Source of the DNA: a virus
IMG/VR virus record: IMGVR_UViG_3300021597_000025
Coordinates: 1 to 38,755 of that record
Length of the DNA stretch: 38,755 nucleotides
Reading direction: 5' to 3' (one strand)
The notes under the pieces were generated by a model that worked only from the letters and a program-made list of their open reading frames with translations, ran no database searches and was not told the origin of the DNA. Positions 32,195 to 38,755 of the stretch are shown here, one piece after another (position 1 is the first letter of the stretch; every line of letters starts with the position of its first letter). The position numbers were made by a program, and so were the translations under genes.

Positions 32195-33976
32195 ATGATC
32201 ACTGAAACAGCGAAAGTGCAGTTACTAGAATTTGGCAAAAGGCTAAACGGTGCCAAGCATGGCGAGAAAAGCAAAATTGTAGCAGAAGCGATTGCGTATT
32301 TTGGTTTTAGTAATCATCACAAATTTTATAACGAACTGAAAAAACTTGGTTGGTCTAGTGGTAAGAAAACCCGCTTTGATGCAGGATCAACCAGTCAAAG
32401 TGAGGAATCGTTATTATTGCTCGCTGCTGTATCAAAAGCCAGTGCTCGCGCAAATGGCAAAACACTAATGGAAACCCCGAACGCTATCAGCGTATTAAGC
32501 CAAAACGGCTATAAGTTCACCAGCCCAAGTAATGTCAACCGTTTACTTCGCCAACGCAACTTAACTGCTAAACAGATGAAACAAGACACCACACATGGTC
32601 ATTTCAGAACGGAATACCCAAATCAGGTGCACTTGGTAGATCCTTCTCTATGCGTATTGTATTACCCTCCAGGTACCAAGAAAGGAATGCGTGTCCAAAA
32701 GTACACCACGTTTGAAGAGCAGTACAAAAACAAGCCTGAGCAAATAGAAAAAATAAGCCACTTACGCGTGTGGCGTTATGTGATGATTGACCATTTCAGC
32801 GGCCTCGTAAGCGTGCGTTATTACGAAAGCGCGGGTGAAAGCCAAACGATACTTTATGATTTCTTGCTTTGGTGTTGGGGCAAACTAGCGGGTTCGCCAT
32901 TTCATGGCGTACCTGACTGTCTCTATTGGGATAAAGGCAGTGCAAACACGAGTAAAGCAATAAAGAATGCATTGGACTGTTTAAAAGTAAAACATGTGGC
33001 GCATACAACACACTTAGCGCGAGCTAAAGGTGGCGTAGAGCAAGCTAATAACTTAGTTGAAAAACTCCTGGAAGGCAGACTGTTTTTAGAGCCAGTACAC
33101 AGTGTAGATGAGCTCAATCAAGTCGCAATTGCCTGGCAAAACGCCTACAACGCCAACTTGATTCCTAATTATAATTCTACGCATCAACGCCATGGAAAAG
33201 CGCGCACTGACGCTTGGTTAATGATAATGCAACCGGCATTCATTAAGTATCTTAGAGCACTTCCAGCGGCAGATTATTGCCGCTATATATTTACGCACGA
33301 ACCAGTGTATCGCACCGTCAGCGGTGAACTTGAAATCACCTTCAGACATCCGAAAGCGAAAAAATCGCTTTCTTATAGCGTCGCCGACTTAGATGGTATC
33401 CACGCCAAGCAAAAAGTGCTAGTCAGCCCCGTTGTCATAGGAGACGAAGCTAAAGTAATGATCACCATTGAATGCCCACTCGGTGAAAATGTCATTCATG
33501 AAGTAAGTCCAGTATTGTTCAATGAAATGGGTTTTCGTGTCGGTGCGCCTGTATTTGGTGAGGGCTTTGACACCAAGAAAGACACAATCATTGATACTAA
33601 TCAAAAGCGCATGGATAGAGCGGCATACCCGAACTTAAATGACGACGAAATTAATAAAGCCAAGGCGAAAAAGATCACGCCATTTGAAGGTAATATTGAC
33701 GCGGTAAGCCATATCAAAACCATCAATTTACCCGCCGCCATAACGCCAGCAGGTACCCAAATGGATCTACCGACAGAATTCCAACCTACGCCACAACAAC
33801 CTATGTCCAGGCTTGAAATTAAACAAGCGGTAATTGTTGCGTTGGGGCGCGATTTGGAAGTGGAAGACGTTGAACGATTGAATCAATACAAGGAAGTGTT
33901 CGCAGACGACATTCCTCAGATTGTAATTGACTTAAATCAGCCTAAAACGTCAATGCTCAAACTAGTGAACAATTAA
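32195..33976 (+). CDS. A: DDE transposase, MuA/B3-type, 593 aa
   Basis: The rve-type core holds the DDE triad: D149 (NQVHLVDPSLC), D246 (CLYWDKGSANTSK) and E282 (RAKGGVEQANNLVEK). VWRYVMIDHFSGLVSVRYYE is the middle strand of the RNase-H fold. Residues 20-130 contain the DNA-binding part (AVSKASARANGKTLMET; RLLRQRNLTAKQM). The C-terminal 100 residues with ITPAGTQMDL and PMSRLEIKQAV could contact the B protein. It inserts and replicates the phage by transposition. AGGA is 7 bases before the ATG. Confidence 0.95.
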   Translation: MITETAKVQLLEFGKRLNGAKHGEKSKIVAEAIAYFGFSNHHKFYNELKKLGWSSGKKTRFDAGSTSQSEESLLLLAAVSKASARANGKTLMETPNAISVLSQNGYKFTSPSNVNRLLRQRNLTAKQMKQDTTHGHFRTEYPNQVHLVDPSLCVLYYPPGTKKGMRVQKYTTFEEQYKNKPEQIEKISHLRVWRYVMIDHFSGLVSVRYYESAGESQTILYDFLLWCWGKLAGSPFHGVPDCLYWDKGSANTSKAIKNALDCLKVKHVAHTTHLARAKGGVEQANNLVEKLLEGRLFLEPVHSVDELNQVAIAWQNAYNANLIPNYNSTHQRHGKARTDAWLMIMQPAFIKYLRALPAADYCRYIFTHEPVYRTVSGELEITFRHPKAKKSLSYSVADLDGIHAKQKVLVSPVVIGDEAKVMITIECPLGENVIHEVSPVLFNEMGFRVGAPVFGEGFDTKKDTIIDTNQKRMDRAAYPNLNDDEINKAKAKKITPFEGNIDAVSHIKTINLPAAITPAGTQMDLPTEFQPTPQQPMSRLEIKQAVIVALGRDLEVEDVERLNQYKEVFADDIPQIVIDLNQPKTSMLKLVNN

Positions 33977-33989
33977 GGGAGTATGAACG

Positions 33990-35447
33990 ATGAAAACAAC
34001 ATCAAATGTCACGCCAATGCGTAAATACGTAAGGAAGTACAAAATTTCGCGGTTAGAAATCTGTCAAGCGTTGTCTCGAGAAGGCATTGACGTTTCAACA
34101 GCTACAGTCTACCGACTAATCACAGAAAATGCTTGGCCTAAAAAAGTTAACCGTGAAGACGTAAAACGCGTGCTAGTCAATTTATTTACTAAGAGAGGCT
34201 CCGAAGAGGAAACGAAAACAATGTTTGAACATGCCCCGAAATTCGAAAAACAACAAGCAGTGTATGGCATAGGAAAGCTTATTCAAAAATATGGATTAAC
34301 CCAAGTACAAGCAGCACAGGCAGTCTCGTCATCGGGGTTATCTTTTTCAGATAGTGCGTTAAGCAGACTCATTAACCATGGCATTTGGCCAATAACTGCC
34401 ACTAAAGAGCAAATAATGACGCCAATCAATAACTGGCTTGGTCAGTACGCTACTCAGAAAGAAATCGCTGATATGTGGAGTGAGCAAGGTCAGCCACAAC
34501 GAACCCCAACTAATGTGGTTAAAAAAGCCGCAGAACCCAGCAGTAAAACTACTGTGATTTTTGAACCTTTGGAGCGTGAAATGCTTTATCAAAAAACCAT
34601 GAAACACTTTAACTTAACTCGTCACCCTTTCGAAAACGAAGTGCACTGTATTGACGACCTATTTATGAGTCAGCAACAGCGTCGCGTCAGAGAAAGCATG
34701 GTACAGGCGAGCATGAACGGCAGTATATTAGCGGTTATTGGCGAGTGTGGTGCCGGAAAAACAGAGATCCGCAAAGGTTTCTATCAGTATGTAAACACCA
34801 ATCATCCTGAATTGATCGTCATTGAACCTATGGTTATCGACAAAAAGCGATTAACTGCGGGGATGATATTTGATGCGTTAGCGGAAGAGCTAAACATACA
34901 ACGCATGCCCGTTAGTCTCGAGCACCGCGCACGCAAAGTCGAGCGAGCATTAAAACAAAGCGTAAAAGCTGGCAATCGTCACGTTCTGGTTATTGAAGAA
35001 GCACACGATTTGTCAAACGACGCAATAAAACACCTAAAGCGTGTATGTGAATTGTCGGATGGCTTTAACCGCCTCGTTAGTGTGGTACTCGTTGGCCAAC
35101 CTGAACTCGAAGTCAAACTAAATCTAACCAACTACGATATTCGTGAGTTTTCATATCGCTGCAATATCTTAACGCTGCCACCTTTAGGTAATGAAATTAC
35201 CAACTACATCGCCCACAAATTTGCCCGTTGTCACATCGATTATCAAAAGGTCGTGACACCGGATGCTATAGACGCCATGAAACAGCGCCTACAAGGTGAA
35301 ATCAAGTACGGCGTTGCCAAGGCGTCGGGCATCAAAGACATGTCATACCCGCTAATGGTGAATTCACTATTGGTGAAAGCGATGAATGCAGCGGCGAGCG
35401 CTTGTGAACCGATTATCACCGCAGAATTAGTTTCAATGATTAAGTAA
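33990..35447 (+). CDS. B: AAA+ transposition target-selection ATPase, MuB-like, 485 aa
   Basis: Walker A at 251-258 (GECGAGKT) and Walker B at 332-340 (HVLVIEEAHD) place it in the MuB/TniB/ExeA-type AAA family. The N-terminal 155 residues hold two related HTH-like repeats: residues 11-70 (RKYKISRLEICQALSREG..STATVYRLITENAWP) and 94-155 (QKYGLTQVQAAQAVSSSG..SDSALSRLINHGIWP). In Mu, B carries one such domain; the duplication here is notable. It binds DNA and activates the transposase. GGGAG is 8 bases before the ATG. Confidence 0.93.
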   Translation: MKTTSNVTPMRKYVRKYKISRLEICQALSREGIDVSTATVYRLITENAWPKKVNREDVKRVLVNLFTKRGSEEETKTMFEHAPKFEKQQAVYGIGKLIQKYGLTQVQAAQAVSSSGLSFSDSALSRLINHGIWPITATKEQIMTPINNWLGQYATQKEIADMWSEQGQPQRTPTNVVKKAAEPSSKTTVIFEPLEREMLYQKTMKHFNLTRHPFENEVHCIDDLFMSQQQRRVRESMVQASMNGSILAVIGECGAGKTEIRKGFYQYVNTNHPELIVIEPMVIDKKRLTAGMIFDALAEELNIQRMPVSLEHRARKVERALKQSVKAGNRHVLVIEEAHDLSNDAIKHLKRVCELSDGFNRLVSVVLVGQPELEVKLNLTNYDIREFSYRCNILTLPPLGNEITNYIAHKFARCHIDYQKVVTPDAIDAMKQRLQGEIKYGVAKASGIKDMSYPLMVNSLLVKAMNAAASACEPIITAELVSMIK

Positions 35448-35459
35448 GAGGAAAATTAC

Positions 35460-36083
35460 ATGACTACTACCAACGACAACGAACAACGCCTATTTACCAA
35501 CAGCCGAGGCTACAAAGTGCCTGAGTCAGATATGTTGCCACAAGATATTTTAAAAAACGAACTCGTTGTTGAGCACATTGCCGAAGCGCAGCGCTTAAGC
35601 AAAGCGCACGATGAATTCAAACGTAAAGTGTTTAGCGACATTCAAGATTTCGTTGCGTTACTGAGCGATCATTACGGCATCGACGACAAAAGCGACCGCG
35701 GTAACCTCACTATGACGTCATTTGACGGTAAATCCAAAATCATGATCGGCATTGACGATCAAATTGAATTTGGTGTTGAAATTGATTTGGCCAAGCGTCT
35801 TATCAACGAAGTCATCGAGAACGAACTAGATGGTGCAAGTGCGTTTCTACGTCAAGTAGTAATGGACGCGTTCGAAGCAAATAAACACGGTAGCTATAAC
35901 AAAACACGCATTTTGGCACTTCGTAAATACCGTCGCGCGCACCCAGGCGAAAAATGGAAAAACGCCATGAAAGCACTAGATGACGGCATTATTGCCGGCT
36001 CATCTAAAACCTACATTCGCTTTTATGAACGTAACCAGTACGGCAAGTTTCAACAAATCCCTATGGTTAGTACTAGCTTGTAG
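35460..36083 (+). CDS. DUF3164-type Mu-like phage protein, 207 aa
   Basis: Characteristic phrases are FTNSRGYKVPESDMLPQDIL at the start, DHYGIDDKSDRGNLTMTSFDG, DLAKRLINEVIENEL and ILALRKY, as in the DUF3164 family that follows the transposition genes of Mu-like phages. The fold is alpha/beta with no membrane segment. Function is unknown. GAGGA is 7 bases before the ATG; 12 bases separate it from the B gene. Confidence 0.85.
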   Translation: MTTTNDNEQRLFTNSRGYKVPESDMLPQDILKNELVVEHIAEAQRLSKAHDEFKRKVFSDIQDFVALLSDHYGIDDKSDRGNLTMTSFDGKSKIMIGIDDQIEFGVEIDLAKRLINEVIENELDGASAFLRQVVMDAFEANKHGSYNKTRILALRKYRRAHPGEKWKNAMKALDDGIIAGSSKTYIRFYERNQYGKFQQIPMVSTSL

Positions 36084-36252
36084 CAGCGCATCCGTGGGCG
36101 TTCGGCACGTTTCAATATTAGCGATTTGAATAGTTTCAAATCAAGCGTATTGCAATGAATAAACGTCTAGCCAGGGCATGAAAGAGCCTATACAGGTGGT
36201 ACCCCCGCCACTGGTGGAAAAGGGGGGCATTTAATAAAAAGAGGAAGCCGTT
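36084..36252. other. 169-bp intergenic region with two dyads
   Basis: No convincing ORF. GATTTGAATAGTTTCAAATC at 36123-36142 is a perfect 8-bp inverted repeat with a 4-base loop. A run of C (36202-36206) faces a run of G (36222-36227) with a smaller CCA..TGG stem between, giving a strong hairpin, followed by an A/T-rich stretch. These may attenuate or restart early transcription before the 36253 gene. Confidence 0.5.
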
Positions 36253-36468
36253 ATGTCAAAGAATCAATTATCAATGAGCACAGTCGAGGCGATCGCTGTT
36301 TATCGTATCCTATCGCCAATGACGATCGAACATATTGAAAAAGCGAACTTGTCAGCAGACGAAAGTCATGCACTGATGAGTTTGTACAGTCGGTGCAACA
36401 ACGTAAACCTAAGAACCACTTTCCAGCAAACATTCTCGCAAATTTCAGGAATCAATTATGCCTTATAA
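36253..36468 (+). CDS. Unknown small early protein, 71 aa
   Basis: GAGGA lies 7 bases before the ATG. The sequence is helical (STVEAIAVYRILSPMTIEHI, ADESHALMSLYSRCNN). It overlaps the next gene by 11 bases, implying translational coupling with GemA-like. No family recognised. Confidence 0.65.
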   Translation: MSKNQLSMSTVEAIAVYRILSPMTIEHIEKANLSADESHALMSLYSRCNNVNLRTTFQQTFSQISGINYAL

Positions 36469-37090
36469 AAGTAGACCTAAGAGCTGGTATATCCAACTGA
36501 TTCACATTGCCAAAACCAGCCTAAAATTGGATGACGACCTTTACCGTAGCAACCTTCAGTTAGTCACCAGAAAAGACAGCTGTAAAGACATGACAACACC
36601 TGAATTAGTGACGGTGTTGGAGCATTTTAAAAAGTTGGGTTTTAAACCTAAAGCATCGAAAACCAATAAGAACAGCCCCGAGAGTCGCACAAAGCCTAAA
36701 AAAGACATGCTTGATAAGCTGCGCCAAATTTGGATAGAAATGGCGAATCAAGGGTTAATCAATGATGGATCTGAGCTCGCATTAGAAACATGGGCGACTC
36801 GCCAGGCGACGCGATTGAATAATGGAGAGCCCATTAAGAAATTGCAGTGGCTCAGCAACCAAATGCGCTACCAATTAATCGAGCAGCTCAAGCAGTGGCA
36901 CGCCCGATTACTCAAGCAACAATATCAAATCGCCTGTGACGAGGCATGCCAGTTATTTTCAATGCTTAGTGATGCCGACAAAGGAGAACTAACCAAGCAC
37001 TTAGAGCGCGTTAACAATGCGCCCAATACTCACAGCGTGCTGAGCAACGCCTTTAAATTCTATCAATCGATCATTAGACAATATAAATAG
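36458..37090 (+). CDS. gemA: GemA-type regulatory protein (Mu gp16, DUF1018), 210 aa
   Basis: The N-terminal part YIQLIHIAKTSLKLDDDLYRSNLQLVTRKDSCKDMTTPELVTVLEHFKKLGF (residues 12-64) is the GemA/gp16 signature, followed by a basic linker and a C-terminal helical part (LDKLRQIWIEMANQGLI; ALETWATRQ). GemA in Mu influences host gene expression and is linked to DNA gyrase. AGGA is 7 bases before the ATG. Confidence 0.9.
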   Translation: MPYKSRPKSWYIQLIHIAKTSLKLDDDLYRSNLQLVTRKDSCKDMTTPELVTVLEHFKKLGFKPKASKTNKNSPESRTKPKKDMLDKLRQIWIEMANQGLINDGSELALETWATRQATRLNNGEPIKKLQWLSNQMRYQLIEQLKQWHARLLKQQYQIACDEACQLFSMLSDADKGELTKHLERVNNAPNTHSVLSNAFKFYQSIIRQYK

Positions 37091-37098
37091 GAGTACTG

Positions 37099-37581
37099 AT
37101 GAAGCTAACACGTTGCCCAAGTTGTCATGGCAATATTCACTTAGACACATTGGTACAAGACGTTAACGCCAAAGCATTGCTTGGAACGATTGTTAAGTTG
37201 CCAAGCAACTTGGCAGCCAACTTAGTGGCTTATGTAGCCCTTTTTCGACCAGTAAAATCGGATTTAAGTAATGAACGAGCGGCAAGGCTAATCAACGAAG
37301 TATTAGCCCTTTCACATAATCATAATGCGCTGCTTAGTGCGCTTGAACAAACGATATTACAGATACAGCAAAAGCGCCTAACCGGAAGCTCTCAGCCACT
37401 TAAAAATCACGGCTATTTAACGAAAGTACTCGACACCATTATTGAACATCATCAACTCCCTATGCAATCGACCTGTAAGGCAAGTTTTGTGATCAAGCAA
37501 CAAGGGAAAATGGAAACACCAGAAGAAAATCAAGCACTATTCGAGCAACAACTTGCCCGATACAGAGATAACGAGGCATAG
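37099..37581 (+). CDS. Unknown Mu-like early protein with CxxC, 160 aa
   Basis: Opens MKLTRCPSCHGNIHLDTLVQ with one CPSC zinc-knuckle (C6, C9), then LPSNLAANLVAYVALFRPVK and SNERAARLINEVLALS, typical of conserved proteins found beside gemA and mor in Mu-like phages. No second CxxC pair exists, so a full zinc ribbon would need dimerisation. GGAG is 5 bases before the ATG. Function not known. Confidence 0.72.
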   Translation: MKLTRCPSCHGNIHLDTLVQDVNAKALLGTIVKLPSNLAANLVAYVALFRPVKSDLSNERAARLINEVLALSHNHNALLSALEQTILQIQQKRLTGSSQPLKNHGYLTKVLDTIIEHHQLPMQSTCKASFVIKQQGKMETPEENQALFEQQLARYRDNEA

Positions 37582-37584
37582 CAT

Positions 37585-37923
37585 ATGAGTCACACCGAAC
37601 GCACAGCCAACTTGTTAGTAGACATGATCGTTCATCTTGAAAACGAACTGACAAAATACGGCCTCCCCAAACAAAAGGCTGAAACTATGGCGCGTGATAT
37701 ATGTGACCAACTGCGGCTGACTTTTGGCGGTGAACAATTTTATTTCCCTAAAGGTAAAGAGCTAGATGTAATCCTAAAACACCACGAAATCTACAAACGC
37801 TTTACCGGTAGCAATCAAATAGCGCTGTCCAAAGAGTTTGGGATGACAGTGCCACATATATATAGAGTACTCAAAAGCATACATAAAGAAGAACTAGACA
37901 AACGGCAACCAGACTTGTTCTAA
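37585..37923 (+). CDS. mor: Mor/C-family transcription activator, 112 aa
   Basis: The N-terminal helical dimerisation domain (LLVDMIVHLENELTKYGLPKQKAETMARDICDQL, residues 10-43), the middle beta-strand GGEQFYFPKG, and the HTH at 72-100 (RFTGSNQIALSKEFGMTVPHIYRVLKSI) are the complete Mor/C pattern. Mu Mor activates the middle promoter and C the late ones. Only one member is in this window, so it is the likely activator of the three motifs on the late strand. GAGG is 8 bases before the ATG. Confidence 0.92.
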   Translation: MSHTERTANLLVDMIVHLENELTKYGLPKQKAETMARDICDQLRLTFGGEQFYFPKGKELDVILKHHEIYKRFTGSNQIALSKEFGMTVPHIYRVLKSIHKEELDKRQPDLF

Positions 37924-37934
37924 GGAGAGCACTA

Positions 37935-38126
37935 ATGCCATTAAAAAAACAAGAACGAAAAGACGAGTATGTCAAAGTTATGAGCCTGATGATCGAGAGC
38001 AAGCATAAGGAAGCATTCGATGCTCTACGCAGTATGTGTGGTACAGACACAGGACTTTTTTGGCTGGTTGACTACGACATAGCGGTAAATCAAGTCCAGA
38101 AGAAGCGAATAAATTCGCTTCCATAA
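37935..38126 (+). CDS. Unknown small protein, 63 aa
   Basis: AAGGAG lies 7 bases before the ATG. Sequence MPLKKQERKDEYVKVMSLMI is basic, then helical. It follows mor by 11 bases. No family recognised. Its last codons contain the inverted repeat at 38102-38121. Confidence 0.58.
   Translation: MPLKKQERKDEYVKVMSLMIESKHKEAFDALRSMCGTDTGLFWLVDYDIAVNQVQKKRINSLP
38102..38121. repeat. Inverted repeat at the end of the 63-aa gene, possible terminator
   Basis: GAAGCGAATAAATTCGCTTC is a perfect dyad (at least 8-bp stem, 4-base loop) that ends 5 bases before the end of the stop codon. The following sequence (CATAAATGTATAG) is A/T-rich but has no T-run, so intrinsic termination is uncertain. It precedes a 173-bp gap and could separate the early operon from the next genes. 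Confidence 0.5.
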
Positions 38127-38299
38127 ATGTATAGAGTTTAACGGAACGAATAAAAGTAAGGTTTATAGAAAATTCGCGGCTCAAATTGCTCTATTAATTG
38201 AAATACTGACTTTTATAGAGAGCTTACTTGCAGTCATTAGTGCGGAATTAGCGAACAAATACAAACTACACAAAGTGTACTTAAACGGAGATACGAACG
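38127..38299. other. 173-bp intergenic region
   Basis: A/T-rich, no ORF recognised. TATAGA occurs at 38130, 38164 and 38214; spacing is irregular (34 and 50 bases). It may hold a promoter for the downstream small genes. I cannot assign -10/-35 boxes with confidence, nor a transposon end. Confidence 0.35.
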
Positions 38300-38605
38300 A
38301 TGGAAACAAATGAAGTTATTAATTTATTGAAAGATGCAGATACGGCTATCTGTAAAATATACGACCCGCTCGATACTCAACAATCGGTTATAGCTGTGGC
38401 AATAGATAAAATACAAGAACAAAGCCAAGAAATTCTTAATTTACAACTGGCGTTAACCGAGATTCAAGATTCCATCGGCGATGTGAGCGGTTTTGTTGAG
38501 AATTTAGATTTTTCAATTGAGGGGCGTAGACAAGCCTTTGGTGCTTGCTTGGCTGTTGGTAACAAAATTCGTGATTTAGACCTACCAGAAATCACGTTTA
38601 AGTAG
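38300..38605 (+). CDS. Unknown small helical protein, 101 aa
   Basis: GGAG lies 9 bases before the ATG. The protein is mostly helical and acidic (EVINLLKDADTAICKIYDPL; AIDKIQEQSQEILNLQLALT). No family recognised. It lies near the right edge, past the early operon; it may be phage or accessory. Confidence 0.6.
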   Translation: METNEVINLLKDADTAICKIYDPLDTQQSVIAVAIDKIQEQSQEILNLQLALTEIQDSIGDVSGFVENLDFSIEGRRQAFGACLAVGNKIRDLDLPEITFK

Positions 38606-38611
38606 ACGCTC

Positions 38612-38755
38612 ATGACGAAATACGAAGTTTTAGAAGTGCTCAAATGGAAAATTAGAGAAATTGAAAGAATAACTCGCGAAGTCAGAAAGAAAATAGCAGA
38701 TGAAAGACGCTTGCGTTACGAAGTTACTAGCTTTGCTGAGTATGATTTTTATTAA
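38612..38755 (+). CDS. Unknown highly charged miniprotein, 47 aa
   Basis: ATG at 38612, stop TAA at the last three bases of the window. The protein starts MTKYEVLEVLKWKIREIERI and is an almost continuous charged helix (TREVRKKIADERRLRYEV) ending AEYDFY. It begins 6 bases after the preceding stop. There is no strong Shine-Dalgarno sequence (GACGCTC). Possibly coupled to the upstream gene. Confidence 0.5.
   Translation: MTKYEVLEVLKWKIREIERITREVRKKIADERRLRYEVTSFAEYDFY

Noticed and set aside
38127-38755. Phage left end (Mu-type terminal TG...CA with transposase sites)
   Set aside because: No convincing terminal dinucleotide or repeated transposase-binding sequence was seen; the three TATAGA occurrences are too short and irregular.
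1-38755. tRNA, rRNA or insertion sequences
   Set aside because: No tRNA-like cloverleaf, rRNA sequence or IS transposase was recognised apart from the phage's own DDE transposase.
1-38755. Mom-like DNA modification gene, restriction-modification or known anti-phage defence system
   Set aside because: No methyltransferase, acetyltransferase-like Mom, nuclease or toxin-antitoxin pair could be recognised; the accessory slot holds the sensor cassette instead.

Overview
The window holds most of a Mu-like transposable prophage (or its genome) from a Gram-negative bacterium. Moderate-to-low GC, protein style and the type of accessory sensor suggest a marine gammaproteobacterium such as an Alteromonadales member; that host guess is inference only. 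No clear host gene and no phage end were recognised. The left edge cuts through a tandem-repeat array inside a tail-fibre gene, and the right edge falls exactly on the stop codon of a tiny ORF.

Layout. The phage is organised in two divergent arms around a repressor/early-regulator switch near 29.7 kb. The right arm (plus strand, 29.76-38.75 kb) is the early/transposition arm: Ner-like regulator, small regulators, a coiled-coil protein, DDE transposase (MuA-like), AAA+ ATPase (MuB-like), a DUF3164-type protein, a GemA/gp16-type protein, a Mor-family activator and small unknown ORFs. The left arm (minus strand, 29.2 kb down to 1) is the late arm: an accessory cassette (secreted protein plus a beta-propeller sensor with a degenerate kinase domain), lysis genes, gp24-26-like small proteins, terminase small and large subunits, portal, gpF-like head protein, gpG-like protein, protease/scaffold, major capsid, gp35/gp36-like proteins, tail terminator, tail tube, tail chaperones, a 1722-residue tape measure, tail tip proteins and tail fibres. 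No sheath or contractile baseplate gene is visible, so the tail should be long and non-contractile. This is a Mu-type head and transposition system on a siphovirus tail, as in the B3/D3112 group, with divergent arms as in BcepMu.

Regulation visible in the DNA. A 24-bp motif occurs three times on the late strand (17214-17237, 25658-25681, 29168-29191): before the protease gene, before the endolysin and before the accessory cassette. The first two positions correspond to Mu late promoters PI and Plys. They are best explained as binding sites of the Mor-family activator encoded at 37585-37923. Other decoded signals are a -1 frameshift heptamer (GGGAAAC) that fuses the two tail-chaperone reading frames, an internal GTG start with a good Shine-Dalgarno sequence that would make a separate scaffold protein inside the protease gene, an intrinsic terminator after the tail-tube gene, and repeated operator-like sites between the repressor and ner.

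The most unusual part is the cassette at 25.66-29.17 kb. Two envelope-directed proteins, one a sensor that appears to have lost its phosphoacceptor histidine and ATP-binding asparagine, sit between two near-identical copies of the presumed late promoter. They are probably transcribed with the lytic genes rather than from the lysogen.
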